From: Steinernema hermaphroditum
Lineage: Eukaryota > Nematoda > Chromadorea > Rhabditida > Steinernematidae
Reading direction: 5' to 3'
NCBI GenBank assembly: GCA_030435675.1
Contig: CM059622.1
Span: 8,928,001 to 8,992,000, forward strand
DNA: 64,000 nt
Made by a program: the position numbers and the translations under genes
In this document: positions 13,414 through 30,294 of the stretch, one piece after another
Numbering within the stretch: position 1 is the first letter of the stretch
Layout: the number at the start of each line of letters is the position of its first letter
The notes under the pieces: model-generated
The model's database searches: none
What the model was told of the DNA's origin: nothing
The model's input: only the letters and a program-made list of their open reading frames with translations

Positions 13414-15294
13414 ATGCTAAAGCTGATTTCATTGGTACTTCTGGTTGGTGTCGCTCTCGCCAGCGACGTGCTGGAATTCACGGACTCGAATTTTGACAGT
13501 TCGATCGGTGACCATGAAGTCGCTTTGGTTGAGTTTTACGCCCCTTGGTATGTTTATGAGATCCCGCTGCACATTCAAATTTCGTTGTTTTAGGTGTGGA
13601 CACTGCAAGAGACTTGCTCCGGAGTACGAGAAGGCGGCTTCTAAGCTGAAGACCAATGATCCTCCTGTCGCTCTCGTCAAGGTTCGAATTCTCTTATTTT
13701 CGATTTATAGCGTTAAACCGATAATTTTCAGGTTGACTGTACTGCTGAAAAGTCCACTTGTGATCGCTTCAGTGTCAGTGGTTTCCCCACTCTCAAGATC
13801 TTCCGCAATGGACAAGTTGCCCAAGATTATGACGGACCTCGCGAAGCGGAAGGAATTGTTAAGGTGGGTTGCGAAAGTGCGCACAGCTTGTTTTGAACTT
13901 ATACTTTTTGTTTAGTATATGCGTGGTCAGGTTGGACCCAGCGCTAAGGAACTGAAAACTGTTGCCGACTTCGAAAAGTTTATCGCTAGCGACGAAACTG
14001 GAGTCGTTGGATTTTTCGAGGTTGAAAGCAAGCTTAAGGATTCGTTCTTCAAGGTTGCCGATACCGAGCGTGACCGTTTCCGCTTTGGATGGTCAAACAA
14101 CGCTGAAGTTTTGAAGAAGGCCGGTTATACCGAGTGAGTCACGCGTCTCTTTTTTTATCTGACGTATGCGTTTTCAGTGACATTATTGTCTACGTTCCCT
14201 CGAAGCTCCACAACAAATTCGAAGCTGGTACCTTCAAGTACGATGGAAACTATGACACCGACAAGATCAAGAACTTCCTTGTTCACGATACGTACGTTTC
14301 TGTTCAATATAATGATGCTTTCATGAAAACGCTTTTAGCGTTGGCATGGCTGGAGTTAGAACCCAAGGAAACGCTTTCCAGTTTGAACGCAAACCACTGG
14401 TCGTCGTCTACTACAACGTTGATTACGTCAAGGACCCTAAGGGATCTAACTACTGGCGCAACCGTGTCTTGAAGGTTGCTCAGGATTATAAGCGCAAGGT
14501 CTACTTCGCAGTCAGCAACAAGGAAGAATTTGCTCAAGTAATTTTGCCAAAACCTGGAATCAATCACCATTTGATTTACAGGAAATCGAACAGAACGGCC
14601 TTTCGGACCGAAAGGACAGTGACAAGCCCATCGTTGCCGCTTTGACTAAGGACGGAAAATTCCCAATGAATGCCGAATTCAGGTTACCATTTTATCACTT
14701 GCAGCTTTGACTGTCTCCTGTTTAGCATTCCCAACCTCAAGCAATTCGTGGAGGATCTGCTCGCTGGATCCGTTGAGCCTTACATGAAGAGCGAGCCTGT
14801 CCCTGAAGAACAAGGAGATCTCAAGGTTGCTGTCGGAAAGAACTTCAAAGAACTCATCACTGATGCCGACAAGGACGTTCTCATTGAGTTCTACGCTCCC
14901 TGGTGTGGTCATTGCAAGAGCCTTGCCCCCAAATACGAGGAGTTGGCTACTAAGGTAGAGTGTTTGAGTGTTTACTGTCATTGTTGAACTAATCGATTGT
15001 TCTTTAGCTTGCTGGAGAAGATGTCGTCATTGCCAAGATGGATGCCACTGCTAATGATGTTCCTCCCATGTTCGATGTCAGGGGGTAAGAGTGGTGTTAA
15101 AGCTTCCATTCCATACTGGTTCTTACAGCTTCCCCACTCTGTACTGGATCCCGAAGAATGCCAAGGATAGCCCTGTCCCCTACCAGGGAGGCCGTGAAGT
15201 CAAGGACTTCATCAAGTACATCGCTCAACACTCTACTGATGGACTGAAGGGATACTCCCGAGATGGAAAGAAGCAGAAGAAGACTGAATTGTAA
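13414..15294 (+). CDS. pdi-3: ER protein disulfide isomerase, ERp57/PDI-3 type
   Basis: Ten exons: 13414-13547, 13594-13681, 13732-13863, 13916-14133, 14178-14291, 14339-14537, 14582-14682, 14726-14954, 15008-15084, 15129-15294. The product starts with a hydrophobic signal peptide ([17 protein letters not shown]). It has two thioredoxin domains with WCGHC active sites: the first is split by an intron inside the tryptophan codon, the second reads [20 protein letters not shown]. Two redox-inactive thioredoxin-like domains lie between them. It ends in KTEL, a KDEL-type ER-retention signal. The enzyme forms and reshuffles disulfides in secretory glycoproteins in the ER lumen. The sequence closely resembles nematode PDI-3 throughout ([18 protein letters not shown]). 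A poly(A) signal AATAAA lies at 15394-15399. Confidence 0.97.
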
Positions 15295-15393
15295 GATGTG
15301 GCAAGGCTGATCTCAAGCTTGCTTATTTATTTGCTATTTATTAATTGTTCTTCATTTGTGCCTTCGGTTGACACTCTTTTATAGGCGTTTAAT

Positions 15394-15399
15394 AATAAA
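15394..15399 (+). terminator. Poly(A) signal AATAAA of the PDI gene
   Basis: A canonical AATAAA lies 100 bases after the PDI stop codon, in an AT-rich tail, and is followed by GC-richer DNA. It probably directs 3'-end cleavage of the PDI mRNA. Confidence 0.6.
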
Positions 15400-15446
15400 A
15401 GCTGGTATCATAGAGTCTTCTCGTACTTCTGCCGGCCATGGGGTGG

Positions 15447-15783
15447 GATGGTCGGTTCTATGCAGTGGTTCTGTGCTCTGTGAGGGCTCGGGGGCGTCGG
15501 AATAGGTGGCTTTGGTGTTCTTCGTCGTTCGTCTAGCATTTTGGCTCTCGAAACTATCGTCTACCCTGAACGAGAAAGAGAAGAACATTACTGTATCTCC
15601 GCTCTGCTGCATGTCGTAACGGCAATCGAAACGTGGGCGAACGTAGGAGGAACGTCGCTTCCTTCTGGGTGGCCTTTCGGGGGTTTCTGGGGTTTCGGCC
15701 TCGAGGAGCCATGGGTATCTGGCAAGAATGCGGTGCCACGCGTCCACAACGTCGTCGGAGGCGATCGGAGGATGCACTCGCAA
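15447..15783 (-). CDS. Possible minus-strand coding exon, unrecognised
   Basis: An open frame reads a plausible protein-like stretch (VVDAWHRILARYPWLLE, then a basic RRKRR run). No ATG opens it: the frame is continuous from a CAG acceptor-like site just upstream, so it would need a further 5' exon that I could not find. A possible donor and acceptor occur within it (GTTACG to TTCAG near 15570-15620). It would overlap only the 3' flank of the PDI gene. I do not recognise a family. It could equally be a chance open frame between PDI and CHD1. Confidence 0.2.
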
Positions 15784-16210
15784 GCTGTGCGTCTTTGACC
15801 CTCCGACGTGACCTCCGAACGGTGATTTATCCGATCCGAAATCAGTTAATTATCGATTATGCGTTCCACCTGCAGTCCAAGAACCTTTCAGCGGTCCAGA
15901 AGCTTTCACGGTAGTGCTTGACGGCAACGCACGCGTCAACTTTGACGTCAGCGCTTCGCAGTTCGATTATGCAAATTCCCACCTGATCCCTGGCGCCTCC
16001 TAACGAGTACTTCGTGTTTCAGCCTTGCTTCCGTGTCGCTTTTGCGGGCCACGCGTGAACGCGAGCTTCTTTGTCGCCAGTGGACGCGTAACGTCGAGCA
16101 GAGGCCGAGCGGACTACTTTAATGAACACCTGATTTCAGTCTAGAAGCGCTCGATCTGGGCTCCGTGTAGTACTTCGAGAGCACCACTACTTTCTACACA
16201 CATTCAGAAG
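15784..16210. other. Upstream region of CHD1
   Basis: About 430 bases of mixed-composition DNA precede the CHD1 start codon. An acceptor-like ATTCAG lies three bases before the CHD1 ATG, consistent with spliced-leader addition. No further gene is visible. Confidence 0.35.
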
Positions 16211-21681
<5,471 letters not shown>

Positions 21682-21985
21682 CCTTCTGCAGAAACGTGCC
21701 TTGCTACTTATTCTACTGATCTGTACGGACGTTTTAAAAAGGGGTTTGCACTTGTGGAACCTCGTGTGTTTCACTATTTTGTAACCTATTAACATCGGGT
21801 ATCGAAAGTCTTTTGTTCATACGAGAGGCAAGAAGATTGCACAGTTGAGCTGTCGTCTCTTGACCAAACTTCTAATCCAGGTTTCCGTTGTTGTATGTAC
21901 CTATTCGTTTAAAAATATTTAAGTTGGGATGAAGACGCTAATAACAGTGTGTTCCTGTACAAAATTAGCTTTTGGTAGATAGTGA
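21682..21985. other. 3' untranslated space between convergent CHD1 and HMG-box genes
   Basis: About 300 bases lie between the CHD1 stop and the stop of the minus-strand HMG-box gene. The stretch is AT-rich and probably holds both 3' untranslated regions. No other feature is visible. Confidence 0.4.
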
Positions 21986-22519
21986 CTACGACGGAGAAGC
22001 TGAATAACGCTCTGCAAGATTCGGTCGGTTCGAGATGTCAGATAGCGGTTCGCCACCAGGAGAGTCCATTGTCCGCAACATTCCTATTGCCCTCGAAAGC
22101 GCCACCTGCTTCATATATTCCATCTTCTTCAAGTCGCTCGAACGCTTATATATCTGGAAGTTTGAGAGTAGCAGACCTCGATCATGGTGCATTACCGTTT
22201 TAGTCGAATCATCAAGCGAGATCCACATCGCGGCGATCTCCTTCGATATCTCTCCAAAGGAGGCGTCCGGCTTCCGTTGCTTGATGAGGTTCTGATGGAG
22301 GCGGAAGAAGTTGGAGTATGCGGAACCGACGGGTTTCTTCCTAAACACCAGACGTTATGGAACATTGCATGTGGGAACATACCTTTTGAGGGGCATCTTT
22401 GGAAATACGGACCCCTTCGGACCGGAACTGAAGAGAGTGGGTTGGAGACTGTCAGGATCGGAGCAGTCACAGTTCAAAAGACCGTAGCGATCGAATTCGG
22501 ACGTCTGCCACATGGCCAT
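21986..22519 (-). CDS. Small single HMG-box protein
   Basis: Three exons in gene order: 22519-22383, 22340-22196, 22153-21986, giving 149 residues. The HMG box covers about residues 40-110: PVGSAYSNFFRLHQ, then ASFGEISKEIAAMWISLDD, then after the second intron IYKRSSDLKKMEYMKQVAL. The family pattern is Pro-x-x-Ala-Tyr...Phe...Glu-Ile-Ser-Lys...Met-Trp...Leu...Lys...Tyr. Both introns (about 42 bases) have normal GT/AG ends, and the domain reads correctly only when they are removed. HMG boxes bend DNA and occur in HMGB, TOX, SSRP1 and HMG20 proteins. I cannot assign a subfamily. A second in-frame ATG two codons downstream (22513) could be used instead. Its acidic tail is absent and the C-terminus is short. 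Confidence 0.8.
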
Positions 22520-23180
22520 TCTCGGAAGTGGACTGGACAGGACTGCTGGCCCCAGTTCCGCTCCTCCCTCCTTTGTGCGCTGCTTGAAGTCAAAAGGTCA
22601 CCCGGATTACGCGTGCATCACATATGTTACGGTAAGTACCGGGCGGCAACGTCTTTCGCCCATCAGGTAATTACTAATTAGGCTTCGTGTAATCTGTTGT
22701 TCCCAGCGAGCGCAAGCATGACCATGGCGGTACGCGTGGGAGGCACACTTCTGCAGAAAAGGCCGCCTTCGGAGCGCTTGACGACTTGATTTGAGAGCAT
22801 CCCCGACTACGACTGTATTTCATGAATGACGGCTTCCGGGTTTCCCTCTGGAAGCCGGAACACTCACAACTGCCACGGGGTTTGCCATCCGATCAACCAG
22901 ACACTCAGAGAGCGAATGAGAGCGAGTACAGAGTAGAGCTGGACGACCACACGAAGCGATTGAAACGGTTACGGACAAAATAAACGGCAATATCGGAGGC
23001 TAAATTAACTTCGCCAGCCCGCATAGTGTAGATAAATAATTGATCTACACTTTGGGACAAAAAGCTACAGATTAGAAACAGTTTAATCTGAAGCTTTTTC
23101 AATCAATTCGTCGAATCCGATTTTGATTTCTTTCGGATTGACTACAAATCACGTATGTTTCTTCCTGCGGTCGTCCAGCT
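22520..23180. other. Intergenic region upstream of the HMG-box gene
   Basis: About 660 bases without a supported gene, containing one TACGGTA heptamer near 22625. It ends where the 1.5-kb foldback element begins. Confidence 0.35.
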
Positions 23181-23660
23181 CTAGTATAGTATTGCTCACC
23201 AATCACAGTTTTCTCGCGAGCTGCGCGATTTCGCTAGAATTTCTGAGCGTAGCTTTGATCAGCGTAACTTTCTGCATCGAATGAACCCGGGTTTGTATCG
23301 ATCTGAGCGAACTCCACAGAGAAATAAGCTTTACATTAATTTGCCTTATCAACATCCCGGGTTTTGGCCCATTTCTGGCATAGGACAGGGAACTTTTAAG
23401 TGATTTACACAGAACAGCGAACCAGCAAGCATCAAACTATCAACAATAACATCAAGCAAGTACAGTTAAGACGACTAACAAGGGAAGGGTCAATCATGTT
23501 ACGCTAAGATCGACGCGAGACTATTGGCAAACGGTAGGCCTAGGTGAGTGTATTAACAGTGTAAAATACTAGGTGCCCTCGCTCAGTCACCAACGAGAAA
23601 AAGAGGTTTAAAGTTATGGGTACTGGGGTATATATGAGTATGGCGGTAGGAAAAGCCCTT

Positions 23661-23745
23661 GTCAATATGGCGCAGTGGATAAGTCACATGCCTTCCATGC
23701 CAGGTCATGTTCTAGGAGGTCACGGGTTCGAACCCCCACCCATTC
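23661..23745 (+). other. tRNA-like sequence in the left arm of the foldback element
   Basis: An A-box-like TGGCGCAGTGGATA (23668-23681) and a B-box GGTTCGAACCC (23725-23735) lie 43 bases apart, the spacing of an internal RNA polymerase III promoter. A T-run follows at about 23744-23752. The T-stem pairs only three bases in a standard fold, so it is probably a decayed tRNA or a tRNA-derived head rather than a working tRNA gene. Confidence 0.5.
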
Positions 23746-23964
23746 TTTCTTTTTCATTCCACTTCATAATGTTTGAAAAGTAGTTATCGCGCTCTTAACG
23801 GACCCTACAACTGGCCAGTGCTATATTCCACGCAACATTCACCGTGACATACAGGTTTTACAACGCCGTAAAGTACTTTGCTATCAGTGCGGATCACTCT
23901 GAACAGTTATTTTGCGTAAAAATGTTTCCCTTTCATATGTTGTGAAGTTGAATGAAAAAGAAAG

Positions 23965-24029
23965 AACGGGTCAGGGGCTCGAACCCGTGACCTCCTAGAC
24001 CTCCGACTTATCCACTGCGCCATATTGAC
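23965..24029 (-). other. tRNA-like sequence in the right arm, shortened copy
   Basis: On the minus strand this reads the same A-box (complement of 24009-24022) and a B-box variant (complement of 23975-23986) as the left-arm copy. The segment between them is about 20 bases shorter, so it cannot hold a normal anticodon arm. It marks divergence between the two arms. Confidence 0.5.
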
Positions 24030-24675
24030 AAGGGCGTTTTCTGCCGCCATACTCGTATATACCACAGTACCCATAACTTTAAACCTCTTTTTCTCGCTGG
24101 TGACTGAGCGAGGGCACCTAGTATTTTACACTGTTAATACACTCACCTAGGCCTACCGTTTGCCAATAGTCTCGCGTCGATCTTAGCGTAACATGATTGA
24201 CCCTTCCCTTGTAAGAGCTCGACTCTGAGTATTCTCCACTTTTGGAATCCGATGGCCGATGATGCAAGCCAGCGAAAGAGGAACACCGTAGCTGCATGTG
24301 TTTCTCCTCTGCATATGTTCTTATGGTTGATAGTTTGATGCTTGCTGGTTGTAAATCACTTAAAAGTGTAAATCACTTAAAAGTTCCCTGTCCTATGCCA
24401 GAAATGGGCCAAAACCCGGGATGTTGATAAGGCAAATTAATGTAAAGCTTATTTCTCTGTGGATTTCGCTCAGATCGATACAAACCCGGGTTCATTCGAT
24501 GCAGAAAGTTACGCTGATCAAAGTTACGCTCAGAAATTCTAGCGAAATCGCGCAGCTCGCGAGAAAACTGTGATAATCACCAATTTCCATTGTAAACCTG
24601 CCGAAGGCGGGAAATGGCGCGCCAATTTTTCGTGGTGGGAGCTTTTGAAGAGTTTGGTAAGCAATACTATACTAG

Positions 24676-25006
24676 TAGCATCCCCAGTACCGTAAATTCG
24701 TCGCCATTTGCAAAGCGAAGAAGTTCAAGGTCCCACCACGATTAGATTGAACAAATGATACTCACTGAGCACAGATCTTCACCGTAGAGCACTGCACTGA
24801 CGCCGCTGCTTTTCGAGCGCTCGGAGGCGTTTGACAAATTTGTGGGAAATTTTGGAAGCTGGTGCGTTGTGCCATGTCCATTTGCGATTTTCTGGCGCTC
24901 CTTCCGTTAACTTGCTGCATGGTGTTAGTCTCAAAAATCGCGAAATATTCCGTGGCTAAAAGTTGTCCAACTTTTACATTTTTTATGTACTGCAGAGAAA
25001 CTCACA
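24676..25006. other. Upstream region of RPS17
   Basis: About 330 bases between the foldback element and the RPS17 start. A TACCGTA heptamer lies at about 24688. An acceptor-like TACTGCAG ends 11 bases before the RPS17 ATG, following an AT-rich stretch, consistent with spliced-leader addition. No gene is visible. Confidence 0.35.
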
Positions 25007-25506
25007 ATGGGTCGCGTTCGTACCAAGACTATCAAGAAGGCTTCGCGTGTCATCATTGAGAAGTACTACACCAAGCTTACTCATGACTTCCACACCAACA
25101 AGCGCATCTGTGAGGAGATCGCCATCATCCCCAGCAAGAAGATGCGCAACCGTATTGCTGGGTGTGTTTTCGAATATCGCTGCTCTCGATAATACGCGTA
25201 CACTGTTCAGTTTCATTACCCACTTGATGAAGCGTATCGAGAAGGGTCCTGTCCGTGGAATCTCCATCAAGCTCCAGGAGGAAGAGCGCGAACGCCGCGA
25301 TAACTACATGCCCGAAGTCTCTGTTGTCGACCCCAGCCAGCTCACCGCTATCGAAGTTGACGCCGACACCCGCGCTATGGTTGAATCCATGGTATGTTGT
25401 GAGATTCACGCACGAGTAGTCGACGTCGCTATCTTTGCAGGGATATCACCTTACCAACCTTGTCGAAGCCAAGGCCGGCGGAGTTGGCGGAGCTCGTCGC
25501 TTGTAA
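25007..25506 (+). CDS. rps-17: Cytosolic ribosomal protein S17 (eS17)
   Basis: Three exons, 25007-25161, 25211-25391 and 25441-25506, encode 133 residues, the normal length of eS17. The N-terminus [20 protein letters not shown] and the segment [11 protein letters not shown] are family-typical. It is a structural protein of the 40S ribosomal subunit. The stop codon is only about 150 bases before the start of the Ski2 helicase gene on the same strand, the spacing seen in nematode operons. Confidence 0.97.
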
Positions 25507-25659
25507 ATCCGTTGTTATTTGTTGCCAATTATTAAATTGTTCTGTTTATTCGTTGAATACATCTGACGGTTGAGTTAAAACTGCTCGCCATTATTTTGGC
25601 TCTTGGCGGAGGTGGCTCGGGGCCGTGCAGTCGTGATAGTGATCCTCTTCAGGGAGAGC

Positions 25660-28600
25660 ATGGAGGTAGTAGATGATCTCATAAGGGGCTTGACCGCTGT
25701 GGACGCAAAGGAAGAGGGTGTTCTAGTGGCTGGTGCAGAGTTGAGCTGTGACCCGGGCATGCAGTATGGGGAATCTGTGATTGGCGAAGCATCTGCGCTC
25801 TTTCGTTCTGAGGTGTACAGGACTCTTCTCTTGCACGATCCTCTGTTTGAAGGCGTTCGAGAGACGTATAAGTGAGTGCGGTCGATGTTGGACTTCAGTA
25901 CATCGGATCTTAAGGGTAGAGCGCCCTGACTGTGACATCGCCGGTGTTGCTGCAGGACTGGTCACGCTGTCCCCTGTTTTCGCCCAGCTGGACGTGGATT
26001 TCGACTTCGGCAATCACTGTTTCTCTGGATTCAAGGAGGCTTTCAATTGTGATTTCGACAATGCGAAGTCTCCGGAGCACTCCGCCATGTCTTTGCAAAG
26101 ACGACCAGATCCTCTGGCGACGGATCTTCTTCGTGGACGCCAGGGAAACACCCCATTTATGCCTGGTGGTCTTGAGTCGAAGCTGCAAGACATCGTGAGA
26201 AGCACGGAGTTGGGTGATCCTACGGAGGATGTCGATGCTGACTCCATCGCCTTGTCAAGTAAGTTCTCTGAGTTAGCGTGTAGTGTATCCTTTTTAGGTC
26301 TTCTGAAGGTTTTTCCCGGGACGAAGAAAGTCATTGACTTAGGCACCGCAACAAACGATTCGGCCGCACAGCCCGTCGATGCTGAGAACTTGGATGAGGA
26401 CTTGGGGATTGATTCCATACTTGATATTCTTGGAGGCAGCATTCCGCTGCAGCAGTTTGATGATAAGGAGGTAGTCAGCAACGAAGAGGACTTTGAGAAG
26501 GAGGGTGAAGCAGATGACCTCAGCGCCGGGCCAACGGAAACCAACGAGTCTTTGGAATCCACCTTTGATTATGAGGAGGAGCAGCTAGGAAGATGTGTGT
26601 CCTCAGAGTACGAGTACGCTCGGCTCGTTAATGTTGAAGTTTCGAAGAAGATCTTCGAGCAGATCCGTCCTGTCATGGCCACTAAAGTATGACTGAGTGA
26701 GTCAATTGTTCACCGAACCTCTTTCAGTATCCATTCGAACTCGATCAGTTCCAAAAAGATGCCGTGGTTTGCATGGAAGCACGAGAATCCGTCTTCGTTG
26801 CTGCTCATACTTCTTCCGGTAAAACGGCAGTTGCCGAGTATGCCGTGGCTATGAGTATGGCTGAGATGAAGAGGTAGCTTGTAAACTCTTGTGTCGTTGT
26901 TAGTCATCGTTGTTGCTTTCAGGGCTATTTACACTTCTCCGATCAAGGCGTTGTCCAACCAGAAATTCCATGAACTTCGGACTAGATTTACGGACGTTGG
27001 CTTAGTGACAGGTGATATCCAGATCAACACAAAAGCTTCCTGTATCGTGATGACAACTGAAATTTTGAGGTACTATGTCGATCAATTAACTATTCTCTAA
27101 CCCAGATTTGCAGGTCGATGCTCTACAACGGGTCTGAAGCTATTCGAGAGCTTGAATGGGTCATCTTTGATGAAGTGCATTACATAAACGATGATGAGGT
27201 AGAAAATGGACATTTTCGTGATCTGTGTACTCTGTGGTTTTTCAGAGAGGTTACGTTTGGGAAGAAATCATTATAATGCTGCCTGCAGATGTCAAGATCG
27301 TAATGTTGTCCGCAACAGCACCGAACTGCAATGAGTTTGCGGACTGGGTCGGACGCATCAAATCCCGAAACATCTACGTGATTCAAACCTCTAAGCGGCC
27401 TGTCCCGTTGGAACACTACTTGTACACTGGTCAGAATCAAAAGACGCGTGACAACATTTACAAAATTGTCGACGAAAACGGAAGTTTTCTCGAGAAAGGG
27501 TAAGCTTTTTTAGCCAACATTAAGTGGGAGTTTAACTTGTTTAGGTACTCCGACGCAGTTACGTCAATCAAAAACAGAAAGCTGTTTAAGCCTAAAGCTG
27601 AGAAAGAGAAATTCAACCACGGCATGCCTAATCGGGGCGGCAGGGGTGGATCACGCCCACAGCAACAAAAAAGAGGCGGTCGTCCATCGCCCACGTTGGA
27701 GCGCAACTTGTATACAAATGTTATCCGGCATTTCCTCCAACGGGATATGTTGCCCATGGTTGCTTTTGTATTTTCCCGTCAAAGATGTAATGACTACGCC
27801 ACGATGCTTCGTTCCATGGATCTCACGAGTCGGCGCGAGAAGGGCGAAATCCACAAGTTCTTCTCCCACTGCATCGATAGGCTGCGTGGAAACGACAAGG
27901 AGTTGCCCCAAGTGATGCAGATGCGAGAGTTATGTACCCGCGGCTTTGGTCTTCATCATAGCGGCGTTCTTCCTTGCTTGAAGGAGACCGTCGAACGCCT
28001 CTTCCAGGATGGTTTAATCAAAGTATTGTTCGCTACCGAAACATTTGCGATGGGAGTGAACATGCCTGCCCGAACCGTTGTCTTCGACAGTATTAGCAAG
28101 CATGATGGAAAATCGCTTCGTGCTCTCAATCCCACCGAATACATTCAGGTAGATGAGATCACTACCACGCCTGCATACCAATGGAACTTTTTAGATGGCA
28201 GGTCGAGCTGGTCGTCGTGGTCTTGACGCCACGGGAACCGTTGTTATCCTTTGTCGCGATGCTCCGAACGAACTTGATCTCCGCAAGATGCTGATGGGCA
28301 AGCCTGTTAGCCTCAAGTCGAGTTTCCGGGTCACCTACCACATGATTCTCAATCTCTTGCGTGTAAACCATTTGCGCATAGAAGATATGCTGCAGAGATC
28401 CTATGTTGAGAACGTCTCTCTCCGCATGAGTGGTTCGCGTCAGCAAAAGCTTGTACAGGTAAATAGGCGTGCTGCTTAATTACTCCACTGTATATTCTAG
28501 CTAACCGATAAGTTGGCTGGAATAGATATCGTCGACTGTCGTGCGTGCTATCCGACAAATGCAGAGCACTCAATTACTGTGTATGCTGACAAGATGGCCA

Positions 28601-30294
28601 AGTATCTCGTGTACCGGACCAACCTTTACATCAGTGTGTTCCGGACAGCCGCTCTAGCCAAATACCTCAATTCGGGTCGTGTTGTTATCGTGAATTACGG
28701 CCCTACCAATATCTATGGACGCATTGCTGTGATCTTAAAGGTAATACAAAGCACGCCTCCTTTGGAAAACACTAATATTGCAGACCTACACCGATGACAC
28801 AGGTCGTTTCCGGTTCAGCTTCATCGCTCCCGCGGACGCTTCAGTTACTGTCAGCGGCAAAGAGCTTCGCGAGAGATTTATGAAGCTGTCGAAAGAGGTA
28901 TGGGTAAGGATCTCTGGGCACTAACACTTTTCCCAGGATCAAGAGGCCCAAGTGAACACTCAGATGCTTATGCACGCCATGAAGAACGGTCCGGAGTCCT
29001 TGTCGGACAGCTTTCAAGTGTCGGAGTCAAATTACTACCTTGTGGAAGATGCGGAAGCTTCGGCTGTTGCAGCAGTGTGTCAGTCGAATGTGAAGCAGAT
29101 TGATGTGCGAGGCATTTATGAGGATTATCGGCAGCTCTGCAACTATACTTCATTCAAGTGGGGCTCTGCCCTACTTTGCACTCTTGACTGTCCCCACCTT
29201 CTAGGCCCCGCATCATGGAACGCTGCGTCTCCAAAGTTATCAGCAAATTGGACTCTCTGATGAAATCGTCGGGTAGTCAGCCACTTCACGTTCTCATGCC
29301 TGGCATCGACGTTCACATAACCGACATCGATGGCTATGAATTTGCCCAAACCGTCAACAAACAACGCAGCGAGTTGTCATGCGAGAGCAGCTTAGGATTC
29401 AAGAACTGCGCATTCAAGGAGAAACACGTAGGGGCGCTTAGAATGTACTCGTTTTATGAATGAGGATTTCAGATCGAAAATGCATGTCATGCAGCCGCGA
29501 TAAAAAGTGAGCAACACAATGTCGTTTTCCAGATGTCAGAGAACAACTTGATTCTTATCAACGATTACGACAAGAAGATCAACGTAGGCTATCCTAAATG
29601 TACCTCCACTAACCAATTCTTTGATTGTTACAGGTTCTACGGGCTTTGAACTTCATTTCGTACAATAATGTGGTGCAGTTGAAGGGCCGTGTTGCAGGCG
29701 AAATTAACACTATGGTTTGTCATTTTATCTTCGCCTGAGTGACTCAGCGTCTTTTTAGGAACTTTTTATCACAGAGCTGATCCTCGAAAATAAGTTTGCT
29801 CATAGAACTCCTGCAGAAATTGCCGCTATCCTGTCGGCAACGGTCACGCAGTTCAAAGGCAACAAGAAGGGCGAGCCGTTCCCTAACCTCGACTACGGTT
29901 TGATATCCGAACTAAAGGACGACGCGGAAAGTATCATGGTCAAGATTTGTACCGTTCGACGCGAGGCCGGCCTAAGCAGTGGAGAGGACTTTGATGAACT
30001 GCACTACGATCTGATGGACGTTGTGTACGAATGGGCGAAGGGAACGGTGATACTCGGCTCGTATTTCTGTTTCTATCTCCTGCTTAGGACTTTCCGGTGA
30101 TCATGCAGCACAGCGAAGCCCAAGAAGGAATCATCGTGCGGTGCGTGCAGCGCATCCACGAAGTTTGCAAAGATATCCGTGGGGCCGCGAAGCTTATCGG
30201 CAACACCTCACTTTCGTTGGCCATCGAGAGCACCATCGCAGCCATCGAAAGAGATATCGTCTTCACTCCTAGCATCTACACCCAGGACGATTGA
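25660..30294 (+). CDS. SKIV2L: Ski2/SKIV2L RNA helicase of the SKI complex
   Basis: Seventeen exons, 1309 residues: 25660-25871, 25915-26258, 26298-26686, 26728-26873, 26923-27069, 27114-27198, 27246-27499, 27545-28148, 28195-28458, 28501-28740, 28784-28897, 28937-29157, 29205-29427, 29473-29583, 29634-29714, 29759-30046, 30088-30294. The helicase core has the Q-motif region FQKDAV, P-loop [13 protein letters not shown] box, SAT motif (VMLSATAPN) and motif VI reading [11 protein letters not shown] across an intron. An RG-rich insertion precedes the second RecA domain. The C-terminal arch and DSHCT domain contain [10 protein letters not shown] and the closing SIYTQDD. Ski2 feeds mRNA to the cytoplasmic exosome for 3'-5' decay. 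The 39-base intron 26259-26297 is open in frame. An acceptor-like CTCTTCAG lies 7 bases before the ATG. Confidence 0.95.

Larger units (their letters stand above)
23181..24675. mobile_element. 1.5-kb foldback (long inverted repeat) element
   Basis: The outer 15 bases (23181-23195) are the exact reverse complement of 24661-24675. Inside, long stretches of the left arm (about 23196-23775) recur inverted in the right arm (about 23945-24583), including the blocks around AACCCGGGTTCATTCGATGC and CCTAGGTGAGTGTATTAACA. About 160 unpaired bases sit at the centre. The arms are not identical. The right arm has an extra block near 24215-24350, a 17-bp tandem duplication at about 24353-24386, and about 75 extra bases before its end. 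No transposase is visible, so this is a non-autonomous foldback element or an inverted duplication. Each arm carries a tRNA-like sequence. Confidence 0.85.

Noticed and set aside
23661..23745. Functional tRNA gene
   Set aside because: A and B boxes are good, but the T-stem pairs only three bases and the anticodon stem needs a bulge. It lies inside a repeat, so I list it as tRNA-like only.
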